Origin: Toxotes chatareus
Taxonomy: Eukaryota > Chordata > Actinopteri > Toxotidae
Assembly (NCBI GenBank): GCA_016801885.1
Contig: CM028895.1
Location: forward strand, 2,287,001-2,351,000
Length of the DNA: 64,000 bases
Direction of reading: 5' to 3'
The notes under the pieces are model-generated. The model made no database searches. It saw only the letters and a program-made list of their open reading frames with translations, and was not told the origin of the DNA. Each line of letters starts with the position of its first letter. Positions within the stretch are counted from its first letter, which is position 1. The translations under genes and the position numbers were made by a program. This document shows positions 37,395 to 49,156 of the stretch, in pieces.

Positions 37395-38454
37395 TCAAGG
37401 CTGTGCCTCAGCTTCAGGATCGTCGTAGATGTAGCTGCCGACGCCTCCAGTGTTTACACCTGAGAGAGAGCAGGACATAGCCTTTACCTCTAAAGGATCA
37501 GTTCACCCAAATAACAAAAATCCTAAATGAAAACACCATATATTAGATAAATACTTTAGATAAATAACCTCTGAAATGTATATAATGGAAAGATGATGAA
37601 AAATCAAATGTGGAAGGAAATGTTTTTGGTCAATATCAGCCCAAATTTTTGGTGTAGCTCTTGTAAAAGTATCTGAATTGGTTTCCTCCAGCTATTTGTG
37701 TCCTTTTACAGACAGATGACTGTGGACATGGAGATTCGAGGACAGTCTCCCTCTAAGCACCAGCCCTCCTGCTGCCCAGGGCCCTGTACCACACTGAAAG
37801 TGTTTCTAACTTCACACCTTTGGGTCCAAACAGCACAGCGTAGCATGGCTTGTGGCAGTACGGCTGTCCATCATGCTGTAACAGAGAGACAATAATTCCA
37901 CTTAATTTGTGTGTTGTCATTAACTGATATTTCATCATAACTAAACTTTCAGTGACATAAGATCATGATCAATAAGTCAGTAAAAATAACAAGAACTACA
38001 GATTGCAGTGTTTGAGTGTAGCCCTGTTGCACGGCGACCACCGACCCCCCACATCTCACCTCTGCATGGCTGCCGGCAGCCAGAGTCTTGCTGCATCTCT
38101 CACAGCGCAGACAGGGCCGGTGCCAATTTTTTCCAAGAGACGACACCTTCTCGGCTGTGCGCACACGCACACAGAGACACACACACACACACAGACCACC
38201 ATGGAGATAGTCACTATGGCAACTGGCCGACTGAGCCACTTAGACACGTTCCAACATTTCTATACTTGTACATAGAGAGATATGAAGACAAATGATCTGC
38301 TCACCAAAATATACCGTCTTGTTGCATCTGGGGCAGATGTTGGGTCCTCCAGAGAAAGATGAAAAGCTTGCAGCTGGAAAAGTAGCACTGAATTAGGATA
38401 ATGTATTATTTAGTGTGGAGAAATGTTGTGAATTTCCCTTGGGGATGAATAAAG

Positions 38455-38499
<45 letters not shown>

Positions 38500-41400
38500 A
38501 AATAGCAGCTTTGTCAGGTAAGTGAACATTACTGTCCAGATATGCTGATTTACAACTTTTTCAAGGAATCAAGTTGTGTACTTTTGTGTTTTTTGCAAAC
38601 ACACAAACTCTCATGTCATCCCTCTCCCTGTTTTCATCTCCCCGTTTTTCTCCTTAAACACATACATCCTCAAATGATCATTTTCACTAAACATTTCACT
38701 TTTGTCATCTTGATTTTCCTCCCCATGTCCTCAGTATGTTACAGTAACATTCTAGTCTAACCCGACTGTCTCCTAATCCATGCAGAGGATTCTATTTTAG
38801 CGGGCGCTGAATTTCTGTTCCTAACACATGACAGTTTTTTTTTTTTTAATTTTCTGCTGCACACGTTTCTCACCCTTTACTGGTCCCCGGGCAGGGGCTT
38901 TTTTCTCCTCCTCTGGTTTAGCATCTGTTTCCATGGAGACGGCTGCGGGGGCTTCGTTGACAGGAGTGTCGTAAATGTAGGAACCAGCTCCGCCGATGTT
39001 CACGCCTAAAACACAGGCGAACATTGCATTTACAAACCCAGATATGATCAACACAGATCATTTACACATTTTAAAATGTAAACAAGAAGGAACTGCACCT
39101 TTTGGCCCAAAGAGGGCAGCGTAGCAGGGCTTGTGGCAATAAGGTTTCCCATCATGCTGTGAAATACAAGATGGAGGAACAGTAAGCGAAAGCATCCATT
39201 CCTCAAACGTCTCTGAGTGAATCTAAGCTAAACCAATTGTTTTTACTGTTCTGACTCCGAGTGGAAAAGTTTAGTGAAACACATTTTTGTTTTCAGTCTG
39301 TTTGGATTGAAAATAATGCCAAATAGCAAACGAAGCAGAACTTATTCACTGTAGTTTACAAGACTTGTCTGCTCCCTGTTATCTTCTCTTTTCACACCAA
39401 TTTATAACACACGATAAAAGAGCTAAATATCAGTATCAGTTCATTCTGTGGTCTGTCGGCACCTCATTATTCTCTGTGAAAGCAGTTCCCTAGAAATGAC
39501 ACACTACTCTCTTTTTTAAGAACTATGTGCTGCTTGAAACTGACGTGTCTTTTCCAGTGAAACCTCCTTGGCTTCACTTCGAAAATATATTTTTAGACGT
39601 GAATAACTCAACAATGTATTTTGTCATTCAGCCAGAATTACATTACGTATCTTCTTCTAAAATATGAGGCGCTGCTGTAGATTAAACGTAACAGCATGAT
39701 CATCATGTCTGAATGCATTTACACTTAAGACCTTGTGTTTTATGGTTTTACATGGACAAACTGCACCACATGCAGTTGATTTTTGGCCTCTCATGACAGA
39801 GGATGTAACCTCAGTAGGAAGTACCTGCAGTTTCTTTGTGGTCAAACTCATATAGTCACTCTATCGCGTTTTCTGTGGAGTTTCTCTGTGGTTAGAAATT
39901 CAGCAGAGTGACTGTACAAGTTTGACCACAACGGAACCCAGTAGTTCCTGCTGGGGACACAGTGTGTATCTGAAAAACCCTACAGCCTGTGGCGGCAAGT
40001 AGTTAAACTTCACATTATAAACCACAAACATTACAGCATTTGATCTAGTTCACCAGGCAGATCCTTCTCTTTCTGTCGGAATCTACATTGTTATTATTTG
40101 CAGCGAAAAGTTGAGAAAAGTTTGTGGTGAAGTAAGATAAAGGTGTTTTGAAGTCAGCTCCTCTTACCTCGGCGTGGCCTCCTGGATTCAGCGTCTTGTT
40201 GCAGCGCTCGCATTTGAGACAGAACTTGTGCCAGTCCTTCCCTAAAGACGACACCTTCTCCGCTGAGGAAGAAGAGGAGACAGAAATCAGGAATTTACAT
40301 CAAACCGCATCATAAAACTACAGCGTCACATTAAGCTTCACAGGTTTTAATGGGGTGCCCAAGCACCAATAAAAGAATCGAGATCCAATCATCAAAACCA
40401 CATCCAGACGGGTCACACATACTGCACAGTATTAAGCCACATGAAAACACAAACTGAAAAGTGTTTCCTGGAGGTGCGTAAACTGAAACAGTCCAGAGAA
40501 CACAATCAAAATGCAACTAAGATTTTAACATACACACAGAAACAGTAGAAAAACCAGCTCAACCAAAACCAAAGTACATTCCTCCATCCCTGAAACTTTA
40601 CTGACACTGCATTTTGTTCTAATATCACTGCTGCCTAAGCTAAGTAAACCTAAAAACTTAATTCTAAAATTAACCATAGAACCAAGTTTTAAAGGAATAG
40701 TTTGATATGTCTGGAAATACAATTATTCACTTTCTAGCAAAGAGTTTAATGAGAAAATCAAAACCACTCTCACATGTTTCTGTGTAGCTTAGCTTGGTAT
40801 GAAGCTCAATTAAAGCGTTACACCTCATTTGTTTAATCTGTACAAAAAGAGTAAAATGACAATCCACCATTTGTTATGTACTGAACTAATTCTTGGCCAG
40901 GACCAGTTGCCTGGCAACTGCCTAAGATTTCAGGAATTTACTGCTCCCGGCCAAGAAAGTGTTGTGTTGCTAGAAGGTGGATTTTGTTACCTAGGACAGA
41001 GACAATCATCAATATCAAACAAGTATATTTTACAAAATGTAAAACTTGAGGAGCTGAGGACCAGACAAAGTGACTGCAGTGACACACAATATGCTCTGCA
41101 GCCACTATCACCAATAACTATAATAATATTCTGCTTTATTCTATCAAAACATTATATTTTGACAGAACTGACATGTTGGTGCAGTTAAATGTCAGTTAAA
41201 TCATGATGGAAAAATAAAGTTCTGAAACACTGACAAGGTTGTTGTCCTCCTACAGTAAAACTAACAGCATCTATATAAGGAAAGCTGAAAATAAAAAATG
41301 GATACATCCAGGATGAAAAAAAAAAAATAGTCAGAAAAATGTTAGATTATGCCCTGCTCAGTAAAATGAAAAACAACACAACCCTCCCCATCTACTGGTC

Positions 41401-43220
41401 TCTGCCCCCTGAAATCAGGGAGAAGCCTTTGTTCAAACTACTCAACAGTTTCCTTCACAGAGATGTTTGTGAAAAAGAAAGATGGACAGAGGGAGAGAAA
41501 AATTCACTGACAGTCATTTATCTGTTTGTCCTCCTCCCAAAATATCCCCACAGATACACTGAGGCCCTGATACAACATGACTCTTCCTGTTTAGACTCAC
41601 TGACTGCCCAGCCTGTCACTGTGATATGTGACAGTAGGTCACCTTGGCACACAGGGAGCACTTTGCATTGATGGTGGATGACGTGCATTTGCAAGTGTAC
41701 ATTCATTACTTTGGTTATCTGTCCATCACTGTAGGAAACATAAGAATCTACTGAACAAATCACATTAAATGTTTGGAGGCACCTGCAGGGCACAGTTTGC
41801 TGCTGTTCTCCAGAGAAATGATGAAGAAAGAACAGAAAGAAAATGGATCTTTATGGCGACACATGTGTAATCAATAAATTATTTACAATGCCATGTGGTG
41901 TGGCTCCAACGTGAAGCTGAAAACTGATATATGGTCACTGAACTCACTCCTTAGCCAGATCAATCTTCTTTAATCAACACACATGTCTGATAACCAGGGA
42001 TCAACCCACATAAAATAATTACACTTCCATTTGTAGGTGGAATAAATAAATGTAAATGTAAAGATGGGGATTTGTGCTAAGCTGTTAGATAACACAGTTC
42101 AGGACAAGTCTGATAATGGCTCACTGTAATCTTATCCGAAGATAATGAACCCACTACAGTCTGTTCTGGCAACAGAGTGGTTGCCGGTTTGAGCCTGGGA
42201 CTCTGCATTTTTTGATCATTTCCAGAGAGACACTGTCAGTTCCATTTCGCACACAATCCTGGGGACATGGTGACACAGCACAGAGCAAACTCAAGATCAT
42301 TACAATAAGAGGGTTATTAGATTCAGATATTAGCTGTTTTGGGCCCTGGTGGACCACAGCTGTAATACTGAGACTCCCACAATGTGTCTGTTATACTTGA
42401 TGCTTTGTTGTATATAACCTACATATTATTCCTGTTGGCAATTGAAGCCACTTTGAATATTAGGGCAGCAACTAACAATTAATCTGACAATTAGAGGATT
42501 AATCAGTTATAATAAAAAACATCTGAAATTAGCAAAAAATACCCTTCACAGTTTCATGAAGGCTAAGGTGAAGTCATGAAACAGCTTGTTTTCCCAAATC
42601 TACAGTTCAATCTACCATTCAGTTTACTCCTGAATAACTGATTAATCTATAAATTGTTTCAGTTCTATTACATATTGTAGGGTAGCTGTAGTTCCATAAA
42701 TGTATGTCATAAGAAAGAGAAAAGCATCTCTAACAGCAATGATATAAAATAATTTCCCAAAATTAATGTATATCCAGTGATCCAATATCTATATATAACC
42801 ACATCAGCATGTAATTTTATCAGTTTTACCCCAACAATTCCTTAAAAATGTACAAAAAAAAGACCATGAATTCAAATAAACTGATATATTTTTTAGAGCT
42901 ATTTCCAATAAATGTTTAATTTTTGTCAAACATGTTAAAAATACCTGTGGTGTCTGTCAGACACAATATATTTATATAATTAATATAAAACAAAAACCCT
43001 TTTGCTCGGCGGGTTAAATCTGTTTTTTGATGACTAGCTCACTGAAATAAGGAGGATTAAAGAAGAACAGACAACCTTTTCATCAGGTCTGACACTGATG
43101 GGCACACTCCCACCCAGCAGCCAAAGCCTTCGCCTCCGGCTACAATCACGATGCAGGGCGGCCTCTGCTGCACTTACCGAAATACACCGTCTTGTCGCAT
43201 TTGGAACATTTTGACGCCAT
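37395..43220 (-). CDS. crip2: CRIP2-like cysteine-rich protein with two LIM domains
   Basis: Eight coding exons on the minus strand: 43178-43220, 40168-40262, 39099-39156, 38874-39005, 38305-38373, 38060-38154, 37818-37875, 37395-37459. They join without frame error to 615 nt, 204 aa (human CRIP2 208). LIM1 spans about residues 5-57 (CSKCDKTVYFAEKVSSLGKD, then CLKCERC, HDGKPYCHKPCY). LIM2 spans about 126-178 (CPRCNKTVYF, CLRCERC, HDGQPYCHKPCY). Each is followed by FGPKGVN(I/T)GG and GSYIYD. The linker is Glu/Ala/Pro-rich. Both LIM domains use the same three-exon pattern, showing ancestral internal duplication. LIM-only proteins of this type are zinc-binding scaffolds of cytoskeleton and nucleus, prominent in cardiovascular tissue. 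MASKC and the C-terminus favour CRIP2. TLAAGSHAE in LIM2 recalls CRIP3, the paralog on human 6p21, so the CRIP2/CRIP3 choice is not final. Confidence 0.9.
38425..38499 (+). mobile_element. 3' tail of a teleost retroposon ending in (TATC)n
   Basis: The sequence GAATTTCCCTTGGGGATGAA followed by TAAAG and a (TATC)n tract matches the 3' end typical of abundant teleost LINE/SINE elements. No 5' part is recognisable, so this is a short, 5'-truncated copy in a CRIP2-like intron. The (TATC)n run at 38454-38499 is itself a microsatellite. Confidence 0.6.
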
Positions 43221-43823
43221 GTTCCCTGTGAACCGGATCGGGACAGAGTGAGCGGCTCGTTTTCTGTCGGTCCACCGGCAGCCCGTCTTTCTGCTGGCCG
43301 TCTGACTGCAGCTCCAGCGGCGCAGACACACCTCAGAGGATGGTGGTGATGATGGTGATGGGAGTGACCGAGGCGCGCATCCTCCCTTTGCTTCTTCTCC
43401 GTCATTTGCATAACTCCGCCCTCACGGTGACATCATGCAGTAACGGCACACGAAATGGCACCTCTACCCTCTGTCCATGCATTCCTCACAATGCTTTGTT
43501 TATCAACGAATGTATCTGTGGTGATCGTCGGTTCAGAATCAGGCTGAACGTCCAGGACCAAAGGCCAGAGGGCAGAGCAGAGGGAGTATCCAGGTGAGAC
43601 AGGTGCAGGAGAACCTGAGGCAGAGCGCAACTTCAATCAGCAGCAGGAATAATTACACAGGGAACTAACTGTGGACAGACTCAGCTGCAGGCTGGTGTGG
43701 AATGGAGTGAAAAGCCAGTGCTCATATAGTGCAGGCAAGGGGTGTGGTTGACTGGCTGATCAGGAACAGGTGAGCGGGAGAACTGGAGGGAATCCAGAAG
43801 TAGGTCAGCCACGCCCATTCCTA

Positions 43824-43859
<36 letters not shown>

Positions 43860-46225
43860 AGCAGACAAAAAAGAAAAACTAAGGAGGAAAAAACACCAGG
43901 GACACAAGGGTAGTGCAAACAACTGTAATGTTCATCACGTATGGGAATGAAATTGTGATGTATGAGTTTTGTAGATGTGAAGCAGGGTGCATTAACTGTC
44001 TTAAGAAAGAAATCATGAAATAATAAAATTCATTTTGGCATCCTTGTACTTGATTTATCTCTCAGCTCCTATCAACTGTGGAGAAAATCTAGGAGCATTT
44101 ACGCAGATACTTCACTTGATTGCAGTTTTTGTACTTGTCCTTTACAGTTGTGCGTTACTTTATATTTCTGCTCCGTTATATTTCATTTGAAAATACTCTT
44201 TGCTCCACTTGCACAAACTACACCTAGTATTTACTTTGCTCCACAGCATTTATCTGACACCCGGACAAACGTCTCCTGTGCCATTAGCATGATGACATGT
44301 CAGTTTGCACATCTGCAGTTGGTCGAGAGCTGAAACTCCACAGCAAATTATCATGACATTTTGTTTGAATTCCCATTGCTGTCAGTGGATCACTGCTGAA
44401 TGCTTTGGTGCCACTTAAAACTTTTCGTTTAACCCAAACACTGGGCCAAAAACTGAATTTAGAAAAATAAAATCAAACTCTGGTGCAGTGCTGTTTTTCT
44501 GAGTGTTGTATTTTTAGGTTAGAAAGAGATTTCTTGTACATACTATACTCCATGAAGGACATTAACTATCACATAGACCTCTGAGTGTAATAATCCCATC
44601 TACAGGCACGATGTGTGCCACTGCAGATGATTTTATTTTGGTTAATCCTAAATCCTAGCAATGCTGGCTCCCCTGTATTCATCAGTGTAACCCGTCAGCG
44701 CTGTTTGTTTCCTCTATGTGGTTGTTAGGTTACACTGCCTGACAGCGCAGCTCTTCACAGGGAATGTTAAGTGATGCTCTGCAGCTCCCAGGATTATTGC
44801 TCTGTGTATTCTTGGCACCATGATACTGGAAGAGCTGCCACTGGATGGCCTTTAGTGTGTAATTAAGAATAAAAATAGATTAAAATTTAAACGTAGCTTG
44901 TTTTATTTTTGAGGTCAAACATACAGCATCACCATCTTTCACTCTTCTCATTAAAAGATCCCTAAAAACTGCAACGGCACTAAACAGAGTCATCACAAAA
45001 ATTAAAATGGGAACAATTTAAATACTGAACCTCCCAAACTCAAGGCCACATTAACCCACCAGAGGGCCCCTGGGTCAAAATGAGCAGTGGACAACCCTGA
45101 GTAAAAATGAACCACTTAAAACCCACTTTTATACGCAGGGATCTCAAACCAAATGCTTGTTGGATCATCTGTCGCCTCACAGAAAGTCGTTTTCTGCTTT
45201 CTGCAGGTTTGCTTTCTGTTAGCATTTCCTCTCAATGTTCATCTCGGTTCTCTTGCACCGTGACGCAAAAATTAAGGTGGACTGGAGACAACTGGCACTT
45301 CATGAAGCAGACATTCTGCATTGGATATTCAAGAGCAAATGTGTGATAGAGGGACTTTCCTCTCCCGTGAGTCTCTCAGGCCGACGAGTCATGCAGTATT
45401 TTCTACGAGATAAACACACATAAACAGATTCAGGAAAGATGGAAACAGTGGCAATTTTTTTCCAGTGAGTGAACTTAGTCTTGAGCCATCTAGGGCCTGG
45501 GAATGCACTAATCTTAAAATAAACAGGACCAGATTGTGCCTGTCTATAGTTTTGGCACGGACATCAGGGATGACTGGATGTCTAGAATGTGTGCATATCT
45601 GCCATTCTGCTTTCCAACTGAAAAAAGTCAAGTATGCTTTAACATATATTTAAGAATATCACTCACTCTCGTCTAATTACACTAAGACAAGTTTAGAAAT
45701 GCAGTAAATAAAGAAAAAGAAAAAAAACATTAAGACAAGGCTAAGAGTCTACAGTTGAACCCCAAAATGTTTCTTCACACCTTTACACAAAGACACATCC
45801 TTTCTTTTGGAACTTGAATTTGAACATGCAGATTTAATTTACAGGTTTACAAAGGTTGACTTAAAAACTAAAAACCTTGGAATTACTGGTAAACATCACT
45901 TTAAACGCTCAAAATCGTTTCAACCCTAATAAGGTTCTTGGTTGAATAGAGCAGAGGTTGATATAGTTGTGGAGGGGTGCATATCTGCCGGTTGAGTCAA
46001 AAAGTAGAATATATTGGCTCGATCCGCTTTTCCATTAATGCTAGAACGATAATGAATCCGTTTTTTTAGTTGAAGTTTTGCCTCACGTTGGACAAGCACA
46101 CACTGGCTCAACTATTTGTTTTTAACACTATTATTGTTCGCGAAATTGCTCTATGAATGCAGCAGAACAGAGAAAACAGTCTAATTTCCTTCCTAACTGA
46201 AGGTGGAAAGAAAATCTCACTCCCT
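43221..46225. other. Gene-poor spacer before the zinc-finger array
   Basis: The first 200 bases are the CRIP2-like 5' UTR and promoter (GC-rich, CAT/ATG-rich). Beyond that I see only short ORFs, a (CA)n tract at 43824-43855 and AT-rich sequence. No conserved coding exon or RNA gene was recognised. Confidence 0.5.
43824..43855. repeat. (AC)n microsatellite
   Basis: Uninterrupted run of about sixteen AC units between the CRIP2-like gene and the zinc-finger array. Confidence 0.95.
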
Positions 46226-46230
46226 CGCTC

Positions 46231-46371
46231 TGCCGGAACTTCACAGTGTGACACCCAGCGGAAGTAAACAAACAGCTCTAGCATCGTTAGCTGTGTGGAT
46301 GTGTGCAGTTAGCGGACAGACGGTGGTGTGGGAGTATCTCAGCTAAATATTCCAGTTGTAACGGAGCAGCG
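46231..46371 (+). promoter_or_regulatory. Conserved promoter and leader of zinc-finger unit 1
   Basis: TGCCGGAACTTCACAGTGTG, then ACACCCAGCGGAAGT, places two GGAA (ETS-type) cores about 25 bp apart. This block recurs nearly unchanged before every unit (about 49015, 52113, 54314, 56896, 60281, 63634), always about 110-145 bp before the main ATG. The spacer GCTAGCATCGTTAGCTGTGT is also conserved. The lack of a TATA box suggests a TATA-less, ETS-driven promoter. Confidence 0.55.
46299..46346 (+). CDS. Upstream ORF of zinc-finger unit 1 (15 codons)
   Basis: ATG at 46299, TAA at 46344-46346, ending 25 nt before the main start; peptide MCAVSGQTVVWEYLS. Identical geometry, with the uORF ATG 73 nt before the main ATG, is seen at 49084, 52182, 56968, 60351 and 63703. 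Unit 4 lacks it because a small deletion removes the ATG. Whether it lies in the mRNA depends on the transcription start, which I cannot see. Confidence 0.4.
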   Translation: MCAVSGQTVVWEYLS

Positions 46372-47578
46372 ATGTCTTCGGTTCAGTATCTGAGAGACTT
46401 TGTCACCGAGCGACTAACTGCTGCTGCTGAAGAAATATTCGGAGTCTTTGAAAAAACCATCGTCGACTACGAGGCAGAGGTCGATCGTCAGCGCAGACTG
46501 CTGGATATCGTTTGGAAACCTGAAATAAAGTTACACAGGATAGGTGTGTAAAAGCAGAATGGCCTTAATAATCACTAACAAAGGGACGTGACTAACATTG
46601 GACTCATTTCACTGTGTCTCTCCATCCAGAAAAGAATAAACCTGTTTGTTGTGTCTCTTTGTTCCTCCAGAGCTCCCACAGCAGCATGTCTGTCAGGAGG
46701 AGGAGGTTCTCAGTGACCAGCAGCTCTGTGACCAGGAGAGGAACTCCAGCCTGGACCAAGAGGACCCAGATCCACCACAGATTAAAGAGGAGGAGGAGGA
46801 AACCTGCAGCGGTCAGGAGGGAGAGCAGCTTGTACTGAAGCAGGAGACTGATGCCTTTATGTTGACTCCTGATTATGAGGGAAGTGACCACACTGAACCA
46901 GAACCAGGCAGAGACCAGCAGCTCCTCTCTCACAGCTCTCCTGTAGATGAGAGCCAAGATCAGACAGGAAGCAAACATGTGGACTCAGGATTAACTAGAA
47001 ATGCAGAGACAAAGACTCAGAAGACACAACATAACAACAGGAATCACAGCAATAGTGTTTCCAACAAAGGTAAGAAGACTTTCAAATGTAAGACTTGTGG
47101 AAAAGCGTTTGAGTATAAGTACATTTTAAATGAGCATCTGAGAATCCACACAGGAGAGAAACCATATTGTTGTGATATGTGTGGGAAGCATCTCAGAAGT
47201 AGATCAGGTTTGTTGATCCACAGAAGAACTCACACAGGGGAGAAACCATATTCTTGTGAAACATGTGGAAAAACCTTTGCATGTAGTAGTTATTTGAGAG
47301 ACCACAGTAGGACTCACACAGGTGAGAAACCGTACTCCTGCAGCACCTGTGGAAAAAGATTCACTGCTCATTCAGATCTGAAAAGGCACATGAGATCTCA
47401 CACAGGTGAGAAGCCATATTCTTGTGAAATATGTGGCAAGAATTTTGTGTCTCATTGTAACTTGAAAAACCACCGCAAAATCCACACAGGTGAGAAACCA
47501 TATCCCTGCAACACTTGTGGGAAAAGGTTCATTCACTTGTCAGACTTTAAAAGGCATGCAAGAATTCATACACGTTAA
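46372..47578 (+). CDS. C2H2 zinc-finger protein, array unit 1 (6 fingers)
   Basis: Exon 1 is 46372-46543 (57 codons plus one base, MSSVQYLRDFVTERL... to KLHRI). A 127-bp GT-AG intron follows, then exon 2 at 46671-47578, giving 359 aa. The N-terminal segment is a predicted amphipathic/coiled region rich in Glu, Arg and Leu; it is not KRAB, BTB or SCAN. It is followed by an acidic linker with PPQIKEEEEE and LVLKQE, both fitting the SUMO consensus. Six intact C2H2 fingers with TGEKPY linkers follow. Contact residues at helix positions -1,2,3,6 are YYIE, SSGI, CSYD, ASDR, SCNN, HSDR. A sequence-specific nuclear DNA-binding protein is expected, probably a repressor; the target is unknown. A poly(A) signal AATAAA lies at 48136. 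Confidence 0.88.
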
Positions 47579-49014
47579 AAGTCGTATATTTACAGAACAC
47601 ATGGCAGAGCTCTCAGACCTGGCATTATCATGTGTGTCAGGTGATCCCATCACAAGCGGGCAGCTCTAAGCTTGTCACTTCACTCTTGGCATTCAAATGC
47701 GTCTCCATTGAACACTTGTAATAGAATCTCACTTCCCCACTTTATATGCAAATAAACACATAATCGATTAAAGGCTACTGGCAGCTCAGGGCAATTTTTA
47801 AGGTGGAATGCTTTTTTCTGTGTCACAGCGTGGATGAGATCAGGTTATGAATCAATCAACGAACCCTTAATTTCAGAGTGGATCTATTCATCAGTCTCTT
47901 CCACTCTGATGTTAAAGCTCAGAAAGCTTCCTTCACTGTTGAGTCACTCATGTTTTATTCTTTCCACCTAAAGTTTTCTCCTTTTGTCCAGAACATGTCC
48001 TTTCATTTTTATCTTTTTTTGTATTTTCGATTGCATCAACTTGATAAAATGTTTGTTTAAAGTTTCAAAGGAGAAACAAACAAGTTGTTGAAGTTTTTTT
48101 TTTTTTTTCGTTCGTTTTAGAAAATGTACTATATGAATAAACTTTTATTGTGATGGAATTTTGATTAAAAGAATATTTCTTTCACTGCTGGTTATTCAGA
48201 CTGATCTTTGCAAACTGATGCATTGGGTGGTCAGGGTAACTAAGAGCATCATCAGTCTAAGTGGTGGCAATAAAGGAACATTGGCAATGAGATGCTGTTT
48301 TTCTGAACTCATGTATTTGTTCTAAGAATAAAGCTTTGTATGGTGATAATGTCACAGTACCACATTCACACTGAAGTCTAGAGCTACAAGCAAACTCTGT
48401 TCATCACAGCTGCAGATCAGAGTGACTGACAGTAACATTCAGAGTAGTTGCAATGAAGAAGAGTTGATTTCTTGGTGATGAATTCTAACATACAGGAGGT
48501 GTTTCAATGTGACAGCTCAGCTGCTGGAAGTTAAGTTAAAGTAGGATATGATGTACTTTGATTGTTTGATTAATGGAAGTGTCTCATATTTAACACATTT
48601 ATTTACAACAGTGATGTGCAACCAAGCACATTTACTCAGGTTCTGCTCCATCTCCACAAGCTGCTACAAGAAAGAATGCTGTTTACATGTTGTGGCCTAA
48701 GTAAAACTGGCGGTACATTACACATGGTCACTTTCACGTTTCATACTTTAAACTACATTTTGCTGAAACTTATTTAGTTTAATTTACTAACATTTTGAAG
48801 AGAGATGTATTTTCACAATCATTGCTAGTTAAACTTATCTGTATTAAATTCTTCCATCTCGACTTGTTCGATTTTACGCAAACTGATTTTCAAAAAGTCC
48901 TCGGTGAAATGTAGCCGTGGAGAGAAAATAACCTAATTTCCTAATAAACAAATGAAGAAACAGAGATGTAAAAATCTTAACTGAAGCAGGAACAATAGAA
49001 CTGACTCTCTCCAT
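47579..49014 (+). other. 3' UTR and spacer between units 1 and 2
   Basis: Conserved downstream sequence of the duplicated unit, with no other gene. Unit 1 differs from units 2, 4, 5 and 6 just after the stop: the segment ending in GCCGTTCAGGTTTAACAGGC is replaced by unrelated sequence from about 47668 to 47780. The remainder matches the other spacers. Confidence 0.5.
48136..48141 (+). terminator. Poly(A) signal, zinc-finger unit 1
   Basis: AATAAA within the conserved 3' segment ATATGAATAAACTTTTATTG. The same hexamer is at 51531 (unit 2), 53724 (unit 3) and 56306 (unit 4), but reads AATATA in units 5 and 6. Confidence 0.5.
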
Positions 49015-49156
49015 CCGCCGGAACTTCACAGTGTGACACCCAGCGGAAGTACAAAGAAAGAGCTAGCATCGTTAGCTGTGTGGATGTGTGCAGTTAGCGG
49101 ACAGACGGTGGTGTGGGAGTATCTCAGCTAAATATTCCAGTTGTAACGGAGCAGCG

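Noticed and set aside
42165..42215. tRNA-derived SINE signal (GGTTTGAGCC resembling a B box)
   Set aside because: No convincing A box at the right distance and no recognisable tail; too short to call.
46372..46543. KRAB, SCAN or BTB domain in the zinc-finger first exon
   Set aside because: The 57 residues lack the KRAB-A DVAVxF/MLENY pattern and are too short for SCAN or BTB.
46604..46978. Minus-strand ORF of about 124 codons opposite each zinc-finger exon 2
   Set aside because: It is the antisense of the conserved acidic linker and recurs only because that sequence is conserved; it has no promoter, splice pattern or recognisable domain of its own.
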